A stretch of 64,000 nucleotides of DNA from Quercus robur. Taxonomy: Eukaryota > Streptophyta > Magnoliopsida > Fagales > Fagaceae. Positions 34,911 to 47,198 of this stretch are shown here, one piece after another. Positions within the stretch are counted from its first letter, which is position 1. Each line of letters starts with the position of its first letter. The stretch spans positions 14,527,282 through 14,591,281 of the forward strand of contig NC_065535.1 in assembly GCF_932294415.1 (NCBI RefSeq), given 5' to 3'. A model generated the notes under the pieces. It saw nothing but the letters and a program-made list of their open reading frames with translations. It ran no database searches and was not told where the DNA came from. The translations under genes were made by a program, and so were the position numbers.

Positions 34911-35017
34911 AATTGCCGACAAGCTAGTACTACAGAATATTAATACAGATTCACTCACTCTCTATACTGGTACTAGTGTACGAGAAAAATTTGTAATGGT
35001 TTGTGATGTCAGTGATT

Positions 35018-35030
35018 GAATATATATAGA
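35018..35030 (-). promoter_or_regulatory. TATA box of permease A
   Basis: The minus strand reads TCTATATATATTC about 110 bp upstream of the chosen ATG at 34910. Confidence 0.55.
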
Positions 35031-35237
35031 GGGAGAGAGATAGAGAACCTGAGGGGGATCGAAGGATGTGGATGCTGAGTAGGTCAGGGGTGCCTGGGTG
35101 GGGAGGCGTAAGCAATAAAGTAGAACTTTGACTGTCCCTACAAATGCTTGTGGCTTCTACTATCTACCATAAAGAAAGCACACCTTATTGGAGGTTCGCA
35201 CCTTTTGAACCTTGTCCAGTTTAAGAATCGTATGCAG

Positions 35238-35367
35238 CAGCCACCCACCACTGTAATCTACTTTTGGTAGATTAGAACAGTTTCCTCAACAGTTCCTGTA
35301 ATCAGCCACCCACCGCTGTAATCTACTTTTGGTAGATTAGAACAGTTTCCTCAACAGTTCCTGTAAT
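35238..35367. repeat. 65-bp tandem duplication upstream of permease A
   Basis: Two almost identical 65 bp units (35238-35302, 35303-35367) begin CAGCCACCCACC and contain GTAATCTACTTTTGGTAGATTAGAACAG, itself partly palindromic (CTACTTTTGGTAG). They lie about 200-340 bp upstream of the TATA box. Confidence 0.9.
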
Positions 35368-35395
35368 CTACCTTTGTCATCTAAACTATAGCATT

Positions 35396-36208
35396 AAGTA
35401 ATAAGTGGCGGCTCCAAGATTTTTTTCTAGGAGGGTCAATAAGAAGATACATCTTGGGTAAAATATGAATTTTACGGTTTATACGATTTTCTTATTACAA
35501 ATTTGTCTATAGTACATACTAGTAATAGAATAAAAAATAAATTACAAAGTTCAATTGACATATTTTTTCTTAATATAATGGACATGTTAATTATGTTAAG
35601 TAAATTTTAATTCTTCCTAAAAAAAAAGTAAATTTTAATTATTAATACTTAAAATACTTTTATTTTTTAGTTTAGGACAACTATATGTTCACTTTGTATT
35701 ATCAATGCAAGATTTACATTGCAGACAATTATACTATACACGTTTGTTTAGAATCAATGTAAGATTTAAATTATAGATAATGATACTATATACATTTGCA
35801 AAAAAATATACAATATTGTACACATTTGTTTAGAAACACTATAAATATACAAGGTAAACTATGTATTTTTTATTAGTTTATTTCAAATTTATTAAGATCT
35901 AAATGGTTTTTTTTTTTTTAAGATTTAAGATAAAAAAAAAAATTTACTTTTGTTGTTGGACTTACTGTTTCTCCCAAATTTTAGATAAAATTAGTTTATT
36001 GTTAGGCCTTTTTTTGTGTTTAAAAAGATCAAAACATTATTAAGAGAATCATAATTAAACTTATTTCAAGTGGGTTTTAAAAAATTTAGGGTCATAGTGT
36101 TCAAAATTTTATTTTAGGAGGGTAAAATAACAAAAAAAAAATTACATATATAAAAAAAATATCAGGGGGTTCATTTGAACCCCGGAACTATGCATGTCGC
36201 CGCCCATG
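35396..36208. mobile_element. TIR DNA element (hAT/MULE-like), copy 2 (813 bp)
   Basis: It begins near AAGTAATAAGTGGCGGCTCC and ends GCATGTCGCCGCCCATG, flanked by an exact 8 bp repeat ATAGCATT (35388-35395 and 36209-36216). It is the same family as 12855-14531 and gives the uninterrupted form. No coding capacity. Confidence 0.8.
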
Positions 36209-36216
36209 ATAGCATT

Positions 36217-36652
36217 CCCATCATTTGCGGGTGTTGGCATTTACTTTGATGCTAAAATTAAAATTATATTTCAAGAAAGGTTGCTCAGAGGATTTGAAAC
36301 TGTATCTTTTGATAAAACTTACTAAAAATTATATATTTTAATAAATACAATGCAAAAAAGTTATTGGAAATTATACTGTATCTAATAGGACCCCAAGAGG
36401 TAACTTTGACCTTGAAGTGATCTTAAAAGTGAAATTTGACTTTGAGTTCCTAGGTTTTGGGTTTGAAATTGCCTTAACGAAGAGTATGTTATCAAGGTAC
36501 AATTGCATGATACTAATTTGAGCGTAAAAAGTCTAAGGAGATAATATTTTTTTATGAAAAACTGTATAATACTCCTCACATGAATAGCAAATCCTACTTG
36601 TAGGAGGGGCGGTGGGGGGGAAGGGCTAGCTTCGCTTCAGAAAGGTCCCAGT
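36217..36652. other. AT-rich spacer
   Basis: A short G-rich stretch (about 36603-36625) is the only notable composition change. No gene or repeat is recognised. Confidence 0.5.
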
Positions 36653-36915
36653 GTTGGAGCAATTGCATCAGTTTAATTAAAAATTTCTGTTTATTTTACA
36701 CTAAGGCTATGTTTGTTTTGGGTGAAAATCACTTCCAGAAATGCTTTTCCGTATTTACGGGTGTTTGGTTGCGCACAGAAAATGCATTTTTCGGAAATGC
36801 TTTTCAGTTGGCCTGTCAACGGGTGTAAATTGATTTCTGTTTTTATTTTACCTTCAAATACCCATTTTTCGGAAAACAAAGAGAGAGCTGAGTGAGAGGG
36901 AGACGCGCCCGCGCG

Positions 36916-36947
<32 letters not shown>

Positions 36948-38589
36948 GAGAAGAGACCGAACTCCGACAAACCTAGAAACCGACTCCGACGAACCCAGAA
37001 AACCCAAGATCGAGCTTATTTGTCGCGCCGATCGCACCACCGGCGAGATTGTCGCACCCCAGTACCGATTCACCCAAAACCGATCGTTCTCGTCACACCC
37101 CAAAACTGATCGTCCTCGACCCAGATTCGTCGTCCCCGATCGCGATCTCGCCTTCATGCCGATCGCAATCGCAGTCGTAGCACCAATTCGTCATCCCCGA
37201 TCACGATCACAATTGCAGCACCGATTCGTCGTCCCCGATCGCGATCGTCGCACCCCAAAACCGATCGTCCTCGACCCCAAAACCGATCGTCCTTTCTCTC
37301 TTCCTTCTTCTCTCAATTTGGCCGGATTATGAATTTTTTTTTCCTGGGTTTATTTGTGTTTTTGGATTGAGAATGAAATTATATATTTGTTTGGCAGCTG
37401 AGAAAATGTGAGAAAATGTGTTTTCTATGGTATTTTCAACAATACAACCAAACACCAGAAAATATTTTTCATAACATTTTCTGAAATGCAACCAAACACT
37501 TAAAAATATTTTCCTTTTCCTGAAAATAGCATTTCCGGAAAATAAGTATTTTCTGAAAAATCACTTACATGAAACAAACACAGTCTTAAGATTTTATTTT
37601 TTCTATTTTACACTATCACTTTTCCAAAACACTAACTTCGGATTGTCTATTCTAAAAATTTATTTCAATATAAAATTTATTTTTCGTCATTTTTTATTAC
37701 TCTTTCAACCTTTTCTCTCCACCTTTCTCATAGCTACCACCACTAGCCACTACCACGACCACCACCACAACCAATACAAGACATACAACGGCCATTGCCA
37801 CGGCCACCACCATCACCACCACAAGGCATATAACATCATATCAGACATGTTGAAGCAAACCCCAAACCATGCCTTACACCCATAGCAACACAAACAACAA
37901 ATCCATGGAAATCTCAAATCAAATCCACCATACCCATTCAAATTTCATATTCACAGAAACCAAATACATTTGAAATCAAAATCTAAAAGAAGCACGTGCA
38001 AGGAACGTCACATCTTAACAACTAAATCTAAATCCCTAAACCCATAGGTTAAACAAAGAGAATCTAAATCCCCAAACCCACTAATCAAATAAAAAGAAAA
38101 TAGAAGAAGAACGTCAATAACCATTGCTGTAAATCACCGTGGTTATGGTCGTTGGGTTCAACTATCACTAAACTCAGTGCAAAGCAAATAAAGGGAGCAA
38201 GATTGAACGAAAGTGAGTGAGATTGGAGAGGCTTTGCGGTGAGGAATGAAGAAAACCACGGTGGCAGAGGCAAGTGGTTTGCGGTGGTTAGAGAGGACTA
38301 GCTATGGAAGGTTTGAGAGAGGTAAATTGAGAGAAAAGAGAGAGTTTCTGAGATAGAAAGAGAGAGAAAGAGACAATAGTGAGGTTGTGAGGGTTTCAAC
38401 ACAGGGAGAGAGAAAAAATGAATAAAATATTATTTACACAGCTACAGTAACTATGTATATTTACATGGTTACTGTAGCAGATGTGTATATTTACAAATTT
38501 AAACACCTACTGATGTGGGTAGTTTTAGGAGAAAATATATAAATTTGACCACTTTTGTATTATACACACATTGGTGTGATTGCTCTTAG
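36653..38589. mobile_element. Probable outer TIR element hosting a nested element
   Basis: The left end GTTGGAGCAATTGCATCAG and the complement of the right end, CCTAAGAGCAATCACACCAATG, share GAGCAATYRCAYCA. The interior has CCACCACC-rich and GAGAGA-rich stretches. Removing the inner element (36702-37588) leaves about 1.05 kb. A target duplication was not identified, so the limits are tentative. Confidence 0.45.
36702..37588. mobile_element. Nested TIR element (887 bp) with GA tract
   Basis: The ends are TAAGGCTATGTTTGTTTTGGG and the complement TAAGACTGTGTTTGTTTCATG. Subterminal zones are rich in GGAAAATG/TTTTCC repeats. The interior carries a GA run (36917-36945) and repeated CCGATCGTC/CCCCGATC motifs. 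These keep a 146-codon frame open by composition alone. Confidence 0.65.
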
Positions 38590-40458
38590 GCCTATGAAAG
38601 CCTCACCCAAGGATAAGGCCTGTGGAGACGATATTCGACCATTTTGAACCCACAAATTCCTCAAGGTCTTGAATCTCAACCAACTAGAGCTCCTAGTAGC
38701 ACATCTTGAGAGGATTGAAATCAAGGACCATGGAGAATGACTAAACTCTGAACAGAGGCTCCCTAGTTGAAGTTCTTGACATCTCTTGATAAAGGATGTC
38801 CCTTGGATGAGAGTAGATCCCTTGGTCTTATAGTGTGGGTAGCTTGTGATGGAAGAAAATTTTTGCCTCCACGTTTATCATTGTCAACAACTAAAGCCAC
38901 CCAGCATTAATTGTTGAATGGCCCATATGAACAGTAAGGGTGGCAAGATTTATGCCTATAGCCCTCCTATTGATCTGATGATGGCATGGATGATTTGACA
39001 TTATCCACTATCATCCTCAACTTCTCTTGGGGGGAAAAGGTTCCAATCCCACCTATAAGATGCAGTGATTTAAGTTAGATTCCATAAGAATAATTAAAAG
39101 ATTTAATTGGAGGCTCAACGACTTAAAACGCAATGATTAATTACAAAGTAACAATAACCATTGACTTTGTTTCACTATGGGTGATTTAATGAAGGAGTTA
39201 AATGTCATTTATTAGAGTTTTGAGATGATTTAATAATCATATAGAAATCTAGAGTGCAACTATAATTTTATAGTAAAACAAATTATGGTTAACGACAATT
39301 TTAGGTCTGTCATGAGTTGGCAAGAGGCCAAAGGCTTATTAGAGCTAGTGTTTTTATTTCCCTTTGGTACCGCTTCAAACCAAATTCTAAAAACCCAAGT
39401 AAGCTGAATAGTTGATCCATTATATGTTAGACATATAGAAGGGCTTTGTTTAGTTGAGAAAACCCTAGACATAATGCACTACACATTTAATTAAGTAAAA
39501 AGAGAGATGCTTTCTCTTTTTTCTTTAATATATAGGATTGCTAGAGGAGGAAAAATCATATTTTTTCCAAGTCATCCTAGGAGAAAACACCTAAGATTTT
39601 GATCTTAAGCAAGATAGCCCAAGTTCTTGGAAAATTGTGTGGTCATTGAAGTGAAGATCAAGGAGATTCCAAGATCAAGTTGTAGGGATTTCAAATATGC
39701 TTCATTGATTCAAGATTTATTGGTGACTATTTCAAAGTAGATTCACCTAAGGAATGAATCTCTAAAAATTCAAAAGTATGTGTGTTCTAGCATCATAAAA
39801 GTATATCTTGGTTTTGTTTTTTGTTGCACATGATTTGTATGAGATGCAAATGATTTTCCAACACATTTCACATAATCGTGGGTTAATTTTATTAATTGAA
39901 TTCATGGTGAGACAAATTATTCCTATGAGATGAAGGAATATGCATTTATTATACCCTCATAGTATTCTATAATTTTCTAAGTACGACATTATTGTACTCT
40001 CAAATTATTATATAATTACTCCATTTTTCACATATATTGTAGTGACTTATCATTAAGACCAACCTATCAACCCTAAAATAGTAAGAAATGAACCAAACAT
40101 CCAGTACTAGGCAAATATACTAGGAGTTTCCATAAAGATATTCTAGTAGCTTTACAAGATCATTAACATAAAAAAAAAATGTGTAAAATATTGTTGATTA
40201 GCATATTGTAATCTAGGAAAAATTCACTAACATATATTGAACATAAATTGAATCCATCATTAAAAATAAAATGATCTCCTCTTTTATGCATTATTCTATC
40301 AATATCAAATCAGCAGAGAATTGAAAAGATTAAAATTTATGTCTTGAATCAAAATGATTAGTTCAATTACACATGGAAAGGGTGTTATGCACCCCATGAT
40401 GCCCATCTCATGATTCTACTCCATTTTGACTTATTTCAATTTTTTACTCATTAACATA
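38590..40458. other. Unassigned spacer
   Basis: The segment 38590-39070 is less AT-rich and resembles decayed LTR sequence in texture, but no boundary or coding motif can be shown. The rest is AT-rich. No gene. Confidence 0.4.
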
Positions 40459-42334
40459 TGTTAAGGGCCATTTGTGAGAAAGAAAGCCCAATAACAAGGG
40501 CAACAAAGAATTGACAAAGTAGACAGCAAAACCATTAGGCCCAAGCGGCAGGAATAATGGATCACAGGCCCAAGAAATTAGCAAATGGGTCTTGAAGAGG
40601 CAAGTGGGCTCAAAGAAGCTTAGAAAGAAAGAAATAGCATCCCATGGGCAGTGTATGAGGTAGAAAAGTGAGAAAGGGTCGCCGCAAACCCAAGGTAATG
40701 CAAACTAAGAAAGTAAGGGATTTATGGCAGGCCAATAAACCCCAAGGATGAGAATAAGGTTATTGGGTTAGAGAAGCCCAATGAAGATAGTAAAAAGCCC
40801 ATGGGAGTGTGGAATTAGCAAAAGGGCCGAGGAAGCCCAAAGAAAGCAAACAGGCCAAGGATGCCCAAAGGGACATAGGAGCCCATAAGTAAAAACAAAA
40901 CAGTGGTCATGCCAAGCCACTGAGAGAAGGAATAAACGGCTGGTCCAAAAGAGGCTCAACAGGATCAAGTTATTACAGTAGGAATAACAGTACGACATTG
41001 CAAGAAATAAAGGAAACCAAGGAATGGGCCAAAGAAATGTAAGGCCCATCATCAGACAAAGCCCAACTCTTGAATGGAGCAGGAAAACAAAGAACAGCCC
41101 ACATAAAAAGTCAAAAAACACGGACGGCGAGCCTCCAGATCACAGCAGATGAATGGGCAGCAGGCAAGTTTTGGACACATATGGAATGAAGGCACGCGCA
41201 AGGCCCAGGCACCACCAGCCTGTACCCAGCCAATATAGAGCATGGTGAGGTCGGGAGGTCAGAAGATCAGAGGGCATGGTTTGGTGGTGGGGAGAGGGGA
41301 AAAATCTATTTTTATGGTTCTGGCTCAGGCTCTTTCGGAGAGGTGTCCTGCTGGGATGGCTTACTACCCAAAAGAGGTAAGCTAAGTTGGAACAATTAGG
41401 TGTATGCCATGAGAGATAGGGAGAGAGAAATAACCTAGACCGTGGCAGGAAAGGGTGTTACGGTAGACTAGCAAACAAAATACACTTCATTGTCTGGCGA
41501 TAGGAGGACGACACACAGGCGGAACAATGATGGTCGGCCAATACACTCAGACCAGACAAAGGAAATTAAGGGTTAAAACAGTAAGATAGGGTCATGGCAG
41601 GCACTATAAAAGGAGGATCTTGTTGTGAATAGAAAGGAAAGGAGGGGAACAACAAAACTTAGAGAAGAAAATAGAAAAATTAAAAGAAATAGCAAAGAAA
41701 ACAAAGTGAGAAGAAAGAAAAAGAAACAGTGAAAATTAGAAAGGTGGGCATGTACCGATAGATTAATCCCTTCTCTCTCTCATGAAATCCGGCCCTCTGT
41801 AAGAAAAAACTCGAAAACACCTACGCAGAAAACCACTCAGGTCCGTTTCCCTCAGGGCTGTTAACCTCTACAGCAGGACTTTTTCCTGAGAGATTGACAG
41901 CTTTGAGGAGGGACGTTCTCCCCTTTGTGGCTCTGCTCCCGCGGATTGAATTTCCGGTCGATTTCCTCTAGTATTCTGATCAACCCATGATTATAAACAT
42001 TCGATGTTCTCTGTTATTCTTTCTTTCTCTTCCGTAAAAAGAAAACAAATAGTATTGTTATTGTAATTGATGTTAAGGGTTATTCGGTCAATTCCCCATT
42101 AAAGTAGCTAGATATTTTCTGTTTATTTTATTATTATTATGTTTGCCTACCATAATTTTTCTGAAACAGTTTCGCCTGCCGTGAGCATGTCCCTGGCAGA
42201 TTTGGCCTAATTTGTGCACAAGCCGGACCAACTTAAGCTGAAACTGGGCCGGTCCCGACTCTCTTATCTAGAAAACTTGGGCTTGATGCAGCAGGAGGCA
42301 GCCCAACACCACTAGCATAGCCCACCCCCTTATA
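40459..42334 (+). mobile_element. Large solo LTR, family L, plus orientation (1876 bp)
   Basis: It starts TGTTAAGGGCC and ends CCCCCTTATA; the final CA appears to have become TA. An exact 5 bp duplication ACATA flanks it (40454-40458, 42335-42339). The whole length matches the element at 45292-47193 in inverted orientation. An LTR promoter-like CTATAAAAGG lies at 41604-41613. No internal coding region is present. Confidence 0.85.
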
Positions 42335-42339
42335 ACATA

Positions 42340-45286
42340 TAATTTGGACTATTGTCAATAATTTTCAGGGAAAATCCTTTTTGAGTTTTGAAAATAATGT
42401 GTGGCTTCTACACTATCTTTGTTAACATATGGGATATGTTATTGTACTTCCATGATGAAAATCCAACAGAGTACACTAATAGAGTCTCACATTTGTGTGT
42501 ATGACGGGCACTAGCAGCATTCTGCTTTGGGTGCACCAGTAGCTTTCTATATGGTGCATGTCGTATGTGCAATAAGACCACACATCACTAATTGATGTGG
42601 GTAAGGCATTCACATAGGTGAATCAATGCATTAAAAGCCTGCTTGGTTAGGGTGAAAACTAAGAGGATAGAAAGTGGGAGAGGAAAAATGTGGGGGAGTT
42701 GTGTTTGGTTGGGGGGGGGGGGGGGGGGATTGGTAGGGCCTAGGAGTAATCCACATGGGTCCACCAAAATGTAATCTCTCCAAATTATAGAGAAAACACG
42801 AGAGAAATTGTGACTCTTACTTTGGCCAATGATAATTTCTTTTCTATCCATTATTATAACTACTTATTGCAACATCTACTTCCTCTCTTTTTTCAACCAC
42901 CAAAATGTAGTCTTCTTCTTTCTTTTTTGAACCACATGGTTTGCCTCTTTGTAATTAAAAAAAGAAAAAGAAAAAAAGAGGTCTTTGTCAAGTTCTTTTT
43001 TTTTTTTTTTTTTCAACATTGGAAACATTTTTCATTATGATGTTTCCATTTTTTTAAAGAAAAAACCTAATTGCTATATTTAAAAAATATAACAATTATC
43101 CACATGGGAATTATCCACATGGGCCCACCAAAATGTAATCTCTTCAAATTATAAAGAAAACATGAGAGAAATTGTGACTCTTACTTTGGCCAATGATAAT
43201 TACTTTTCTATCCATTATTATAACTACTTATTGAAACATCTACGTCCTCTCTTTTTTCAACCACCAAAATGTTATCTTCTTCTTTCTTTTTTGAACCACA
43301 TGGTCTGTCTCTTTGTAATTTAAAAAAAAATAAAAAAGTCTTAATTTGTCTAGTTCTTTTTTTTTTTTTTTTTTCAAACACTGGAAACATTTTCATTATG
43401 ATGTTTCCATTTTTTTTTTAAAGAAAAAAACCTAATTGTTATATTTAAAAAATATAATAATATGTGTAAATGTGTAAAATTTTATAAATTTATTTTAGTT
43501 GATAACAAGTAAAATTTGTCTTTTTAATGATTAAAAAATTACTTCTTATATATTATGTAATAAGGGCATAAAAGTAAATTTATATAAACTACATTTTCTC
43601 ATTCTCTCACTTTTCCCCTTAACGAACAAAAGGAGTTTCCCATCCCCCACAACATACCATGTGAGAAAACTAAAATCTCTTTTATCTCTCACATTTCCAT
43701 CCCCTACCCAATTTCTATCTTTCCATTTTTCTATCACTTCATCCATATGAACTCTATGTATGCGCTTGTGAGTCTGTGACATGCATACACATATACTTGC
43801 AGTTTTCGCCTTGGACTTATATGCAAGCCTCAAGTTCCAAAAATACACACTACTAGTGATTTATCCTCTTTAATTGACTATGAATATCTCTCGTGTGTTG
43901 AACAATTACACTTTGTTTGGATTGAGTAAAAAAGGAGGAAGGGAAGAAAAATTTAGGCTTTTTCATTGTTTGGGTTATAGGGAAAAAAGAAGAAGAAGAC
44001 ATGCTAAAAAGGAAAGGAAAATTTATTAATCAATGTCCACATTTTCTTTCCATCCAATTTGGGCAGAAATGGAGAGAAAAACCCAATAAACAAAAATTTT
44101 CACACAATTGTTGACTTTTAAGGGCTTGAAAATTACTTAAATACCCATAAATTTTTATTGCTTTCTTTACTTTATTAGGGTATAAAAATAAAACATATGT
44201 TTCTTTCCTTTTCTCACATTTTGCAAACCAAACAAAAGAAACATAAACATATGCTTTTTCTCCCTTTCCCTTCATATTTTCAAAGATATAGGAGAGTAAC
44301 ATTTTACTTTGCCTGACTCTTTTTTTCTTTCGTTTCTCTTCACTAACAACAATCAAACACAATTTTACTGTTTTGATTCACAAACATTAAAAAAAAAAAA
44401 GAAAACAACAACAACAATTTTTTACACGGATCCTTTTTAAAGGAAAGCAAAGTGTCAAACAATGTTTTTCGAAGTTTTAGTTTATGCAAAATTACGTAGA
44501 ATCATGAATTTTCATTTATGTATCTTAATCATCTACAAATATTTGTTTTATATTCAACTAAAATAATAACAAAAACATAGGTAAATTTCGGAAATTCTCT
44601 AGAATTACTATATGGAGGAACTATAAACTTTGTTGTATCCTAAAGACAATTTGCCAGTAACATGTAACCAAAATCTTATTGAGGGGACAAACATTGTCTT
44701 AAAGACACTGATTCAATTCACCTCAAAGCTAATATTTAGTTTAATTCATCTTCTTATTTTTATCCTATTTTGTAATAGTTGTTCATAAGTTTTGCCCTCC
44801 TCCTAAAGTAAAGCTTAAGTACATTAAAGTATTATGACTTGGGTATGACAAAACTAAGCTACAATATTTAACGAACTATCTTAGAGTTCTCAATTAAATT
44901 CAACCACACATTTGCATTCGCCATTGTAGTCTAAATAATAGTATTATTTTTGAAGGATAATTAAATTCAAATATGTGACCCATTGACCGACAAATAACCA
45001 CATTGTTGAATTTAATTAAGTAGTTTGAGGTATAATGCCTAAGGAATTTTACCCAAGTTTTGTCATTTCTCCTTTATGAACCATGTTGGGCATGACTTCA
45101 AGTGAAAAGAAAGATCATCATTTTAGTTCGCCCTTCACATTGTACCTCATGGGACAGTCTAATTAATGATATATCACACCATTCTACAATATGTAGGACT
45201 CATACCTGAGGAATCTACACATGTTGGGACAGAAAGGTCTTATAAGGGCGCCCCATAAAATAATTTTCTAGGCACTTGACTTGGAT
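42340..45286. other. Spacer between the inverted solo LTRs, with a 364-bp tandem duplication
   Basis: The segment 42751-43114 is repeated at 43115-43470 (CCACATGGGYCCACCAAAATG, GAAATTGTGACTCTTACTTTGG, TTGAACCACATGG). It is flanked by sequences resembling the 692 bp Harbinger-like element termini (GCTTGGTTAGGGTGAAAAC near 42640; CACTTTTCCCCTTAACGAAC near 43610), so it may be a member of that family with an internal duplication. A G run lies at 42711-42728. The stretch 43905-44365 may be another fold-back element. No gene. Confidence 0.55.
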
Positions 45287-45291
45287 GACAC

Positions 45292-47193
45292 TGTAAGGTG
45301 ATGGGCTGTGCTAGTGGTGTTGGGCTGTCTCCTGTTGCACTAAGCCCAAGTTTTCTGGATAAGGGAGTTGGGACCGGTCCAACTTCAACTTAAGTTGGTC
45401 CGACTTGTGCGCAAACTAGGCCAGGTCTGTCAGGAACGTGTTCACAGCAGGCAAAACTGTTTCAGGCAAGTCATGACAGACAGACATAATAATAATAAAA
45501 TAAACAAAAATATCTAGCCACTTAGTGGGAAATGACCAAACAGTCCTTGAACTCAATTACAACAACAATATTAATCGTTTTTTTTGCAGAAGGGAAAAGA
45601 ACATAACGGAGGATATTAAATATTAATACGCATGGGTTATTCGTAAATATTAGGGAAATCAACCAAAATTTAATCCGCAGGAGCAGAGCCAAAAAGGAAA
45701 GAACGTTCCTTCTCAATGCAGTCAATCTCTCAAGAAAGAGTCTTGCCGTGGAGATTAACTGCCCTGAGGGAAACGAGCCTGAGTGGTTTTTCTACACAGA
45801 TGCTCTTGAGGTTTTCACAGAGAGCCGAATTTCATGAGGGAGAGAAGGGACCAATCTACCGGTGCATGCCTACCGTTCTAATTCTCACTTTTGTCTTTCT
45901 TTCTTGTGGTTTTCTTTCTTTCCTTTTCCACTCATTTCTTTGCTATTTCTTTTAAGTTTCTATTTCTTAGTTGAAGTTCCCGTCATTCTCCTCCTTCTAT
46001 TCACGGTAAGACCCTCCTTTTATAGTGCCTGCCGTGACCAGATTTTACTGTTTTAGCCCTTAACTCCCTTTGTTTGGTCTAGGTGTACTGGCTGACCATC
46101 ACTGTTCCGTCTTTGTGTCACCCTTCTATCACCAGACAAGGAAGAGTATTTTGTTTGCTTGTCTACCGTGGTACCCTTTTCTGCTACGGTTTGGATTATT
46201 TCTCTCTCCCTACCCCTTATAGCATGCACCTAATGGTTTCAACTCAGCTTGCCTCTTTTAGGTAGTAAGCCATCCCAGCAGAACACCTCCCCGAAAGAGC
46301 TTGAGCCAGAACCTTCAAAATAGATTTTTCCCCTCTCCCCACCACCAAACCATGCCTTCTGAATCTCTGACCTCCCGACCTCACCATGCTCTATATTGGC
46401 TGGGTACAGGCTGGTGGTGCCTAGACCTTGCGCGTGCCTTCATTCCATATGTTTCCAAAATCTGTTTGCTGTCTATTCATCTACCGTGGTCTAGAGGCTC
46501 ACCGTCCGTATTTTTTGACCTTTTATGTGGGCTGCTTTTTGTTTTTTCACTCCTCTCAGGAGTTGGGCTTTATTTGATGATGGGTCTTACATTTCGTTGG
46601 CCCACTCTTTGGTTTTCCTCATTTCTTGTCATATTGTTCTGTTATTCTTGCTGTAATGATTTAATCCTGCCGTGCCTCTTTAGACCAGCCATTTACTCTT
46701 TCTCCCAGTGGCTTGGTATGGCCATTGGTTTTCTCTTATTTATGGGCTCCTATGTCCCTTTTGTCTTTTCCTTAGGCATCCTTGGCCCGTTTGCTTTCTT
46801 TGGGCTTCCTCGGTCCTTTTACTAATTCTGCATTCCCATGGGCTTTTACTAACTTTATTGGACTTCCCTAGCCCAATAACCTTATTCTCATCCTTGGGGT
46901 TCTTGGGCTTACCATAAACCCCTTACTTTCTTAGTTTGCATTACTTTAGGCATATGATGGCCCTTTCTAACTTTTCTATATCATACACTGCCCATGGGAT
47001 GCTATTTCTCTTTCCAGGCTTCTTTAAACCCACTTGCCTCTTCAAGACCCATTTGTTTATTTCTTGGACCTGTGATTCATTATTCCTACCGTTTGGGCCT
47101 GATGGTTTTGCTGTCTACTTTGCCAATTCTTTGCTACCCTTATTATTGGGCTTTCTTTCTTTCCACCTGGATTCTCACAAATGACCCTCAACA
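45292..47193 (-). mobile_element. Large solo LTR, family L, minus orientation (1902 bp)
   Basis: On the plus strand it starts TGTAAGGTGATGGG and ends GACCCTCAACA, with an exact 5 bp duplication GACAC (45287-45291, 47194-47198). It is the inverted counterpart of 40459-42334. The complementary TATA motif lies at about 46015-46024. Hydrophobic open frames on its plus strand are reading artefacts of LTR sequence shared with the other copy. Confidence 0.88.
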
Positions 47194-47198
47194 GACAC

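Noticed and set aside
34911..34958. Upstream in-frame ATG of permease A adding 16 residues
   Set aside because: The paralogue starts at the MGD/MGE position; the extra residues have no counterpart, though the upstream start is not excluded.
36892..37332. 146-codon Arg/Asp/Pro-rich frame
   Set aside because: It lies inside a TIR element and is produced by GA and CCGATCGTC repeats; no start context or conserved domain.
40768..41121. Hydrophobic minus-strand frame, with a related plus-strand frame at 46301-46825
   Set aside because: The similarity is real but comes from the shared solo LTR. The frames run antisense to it and fall out of register between copies, so a membrane protein is unlikely.
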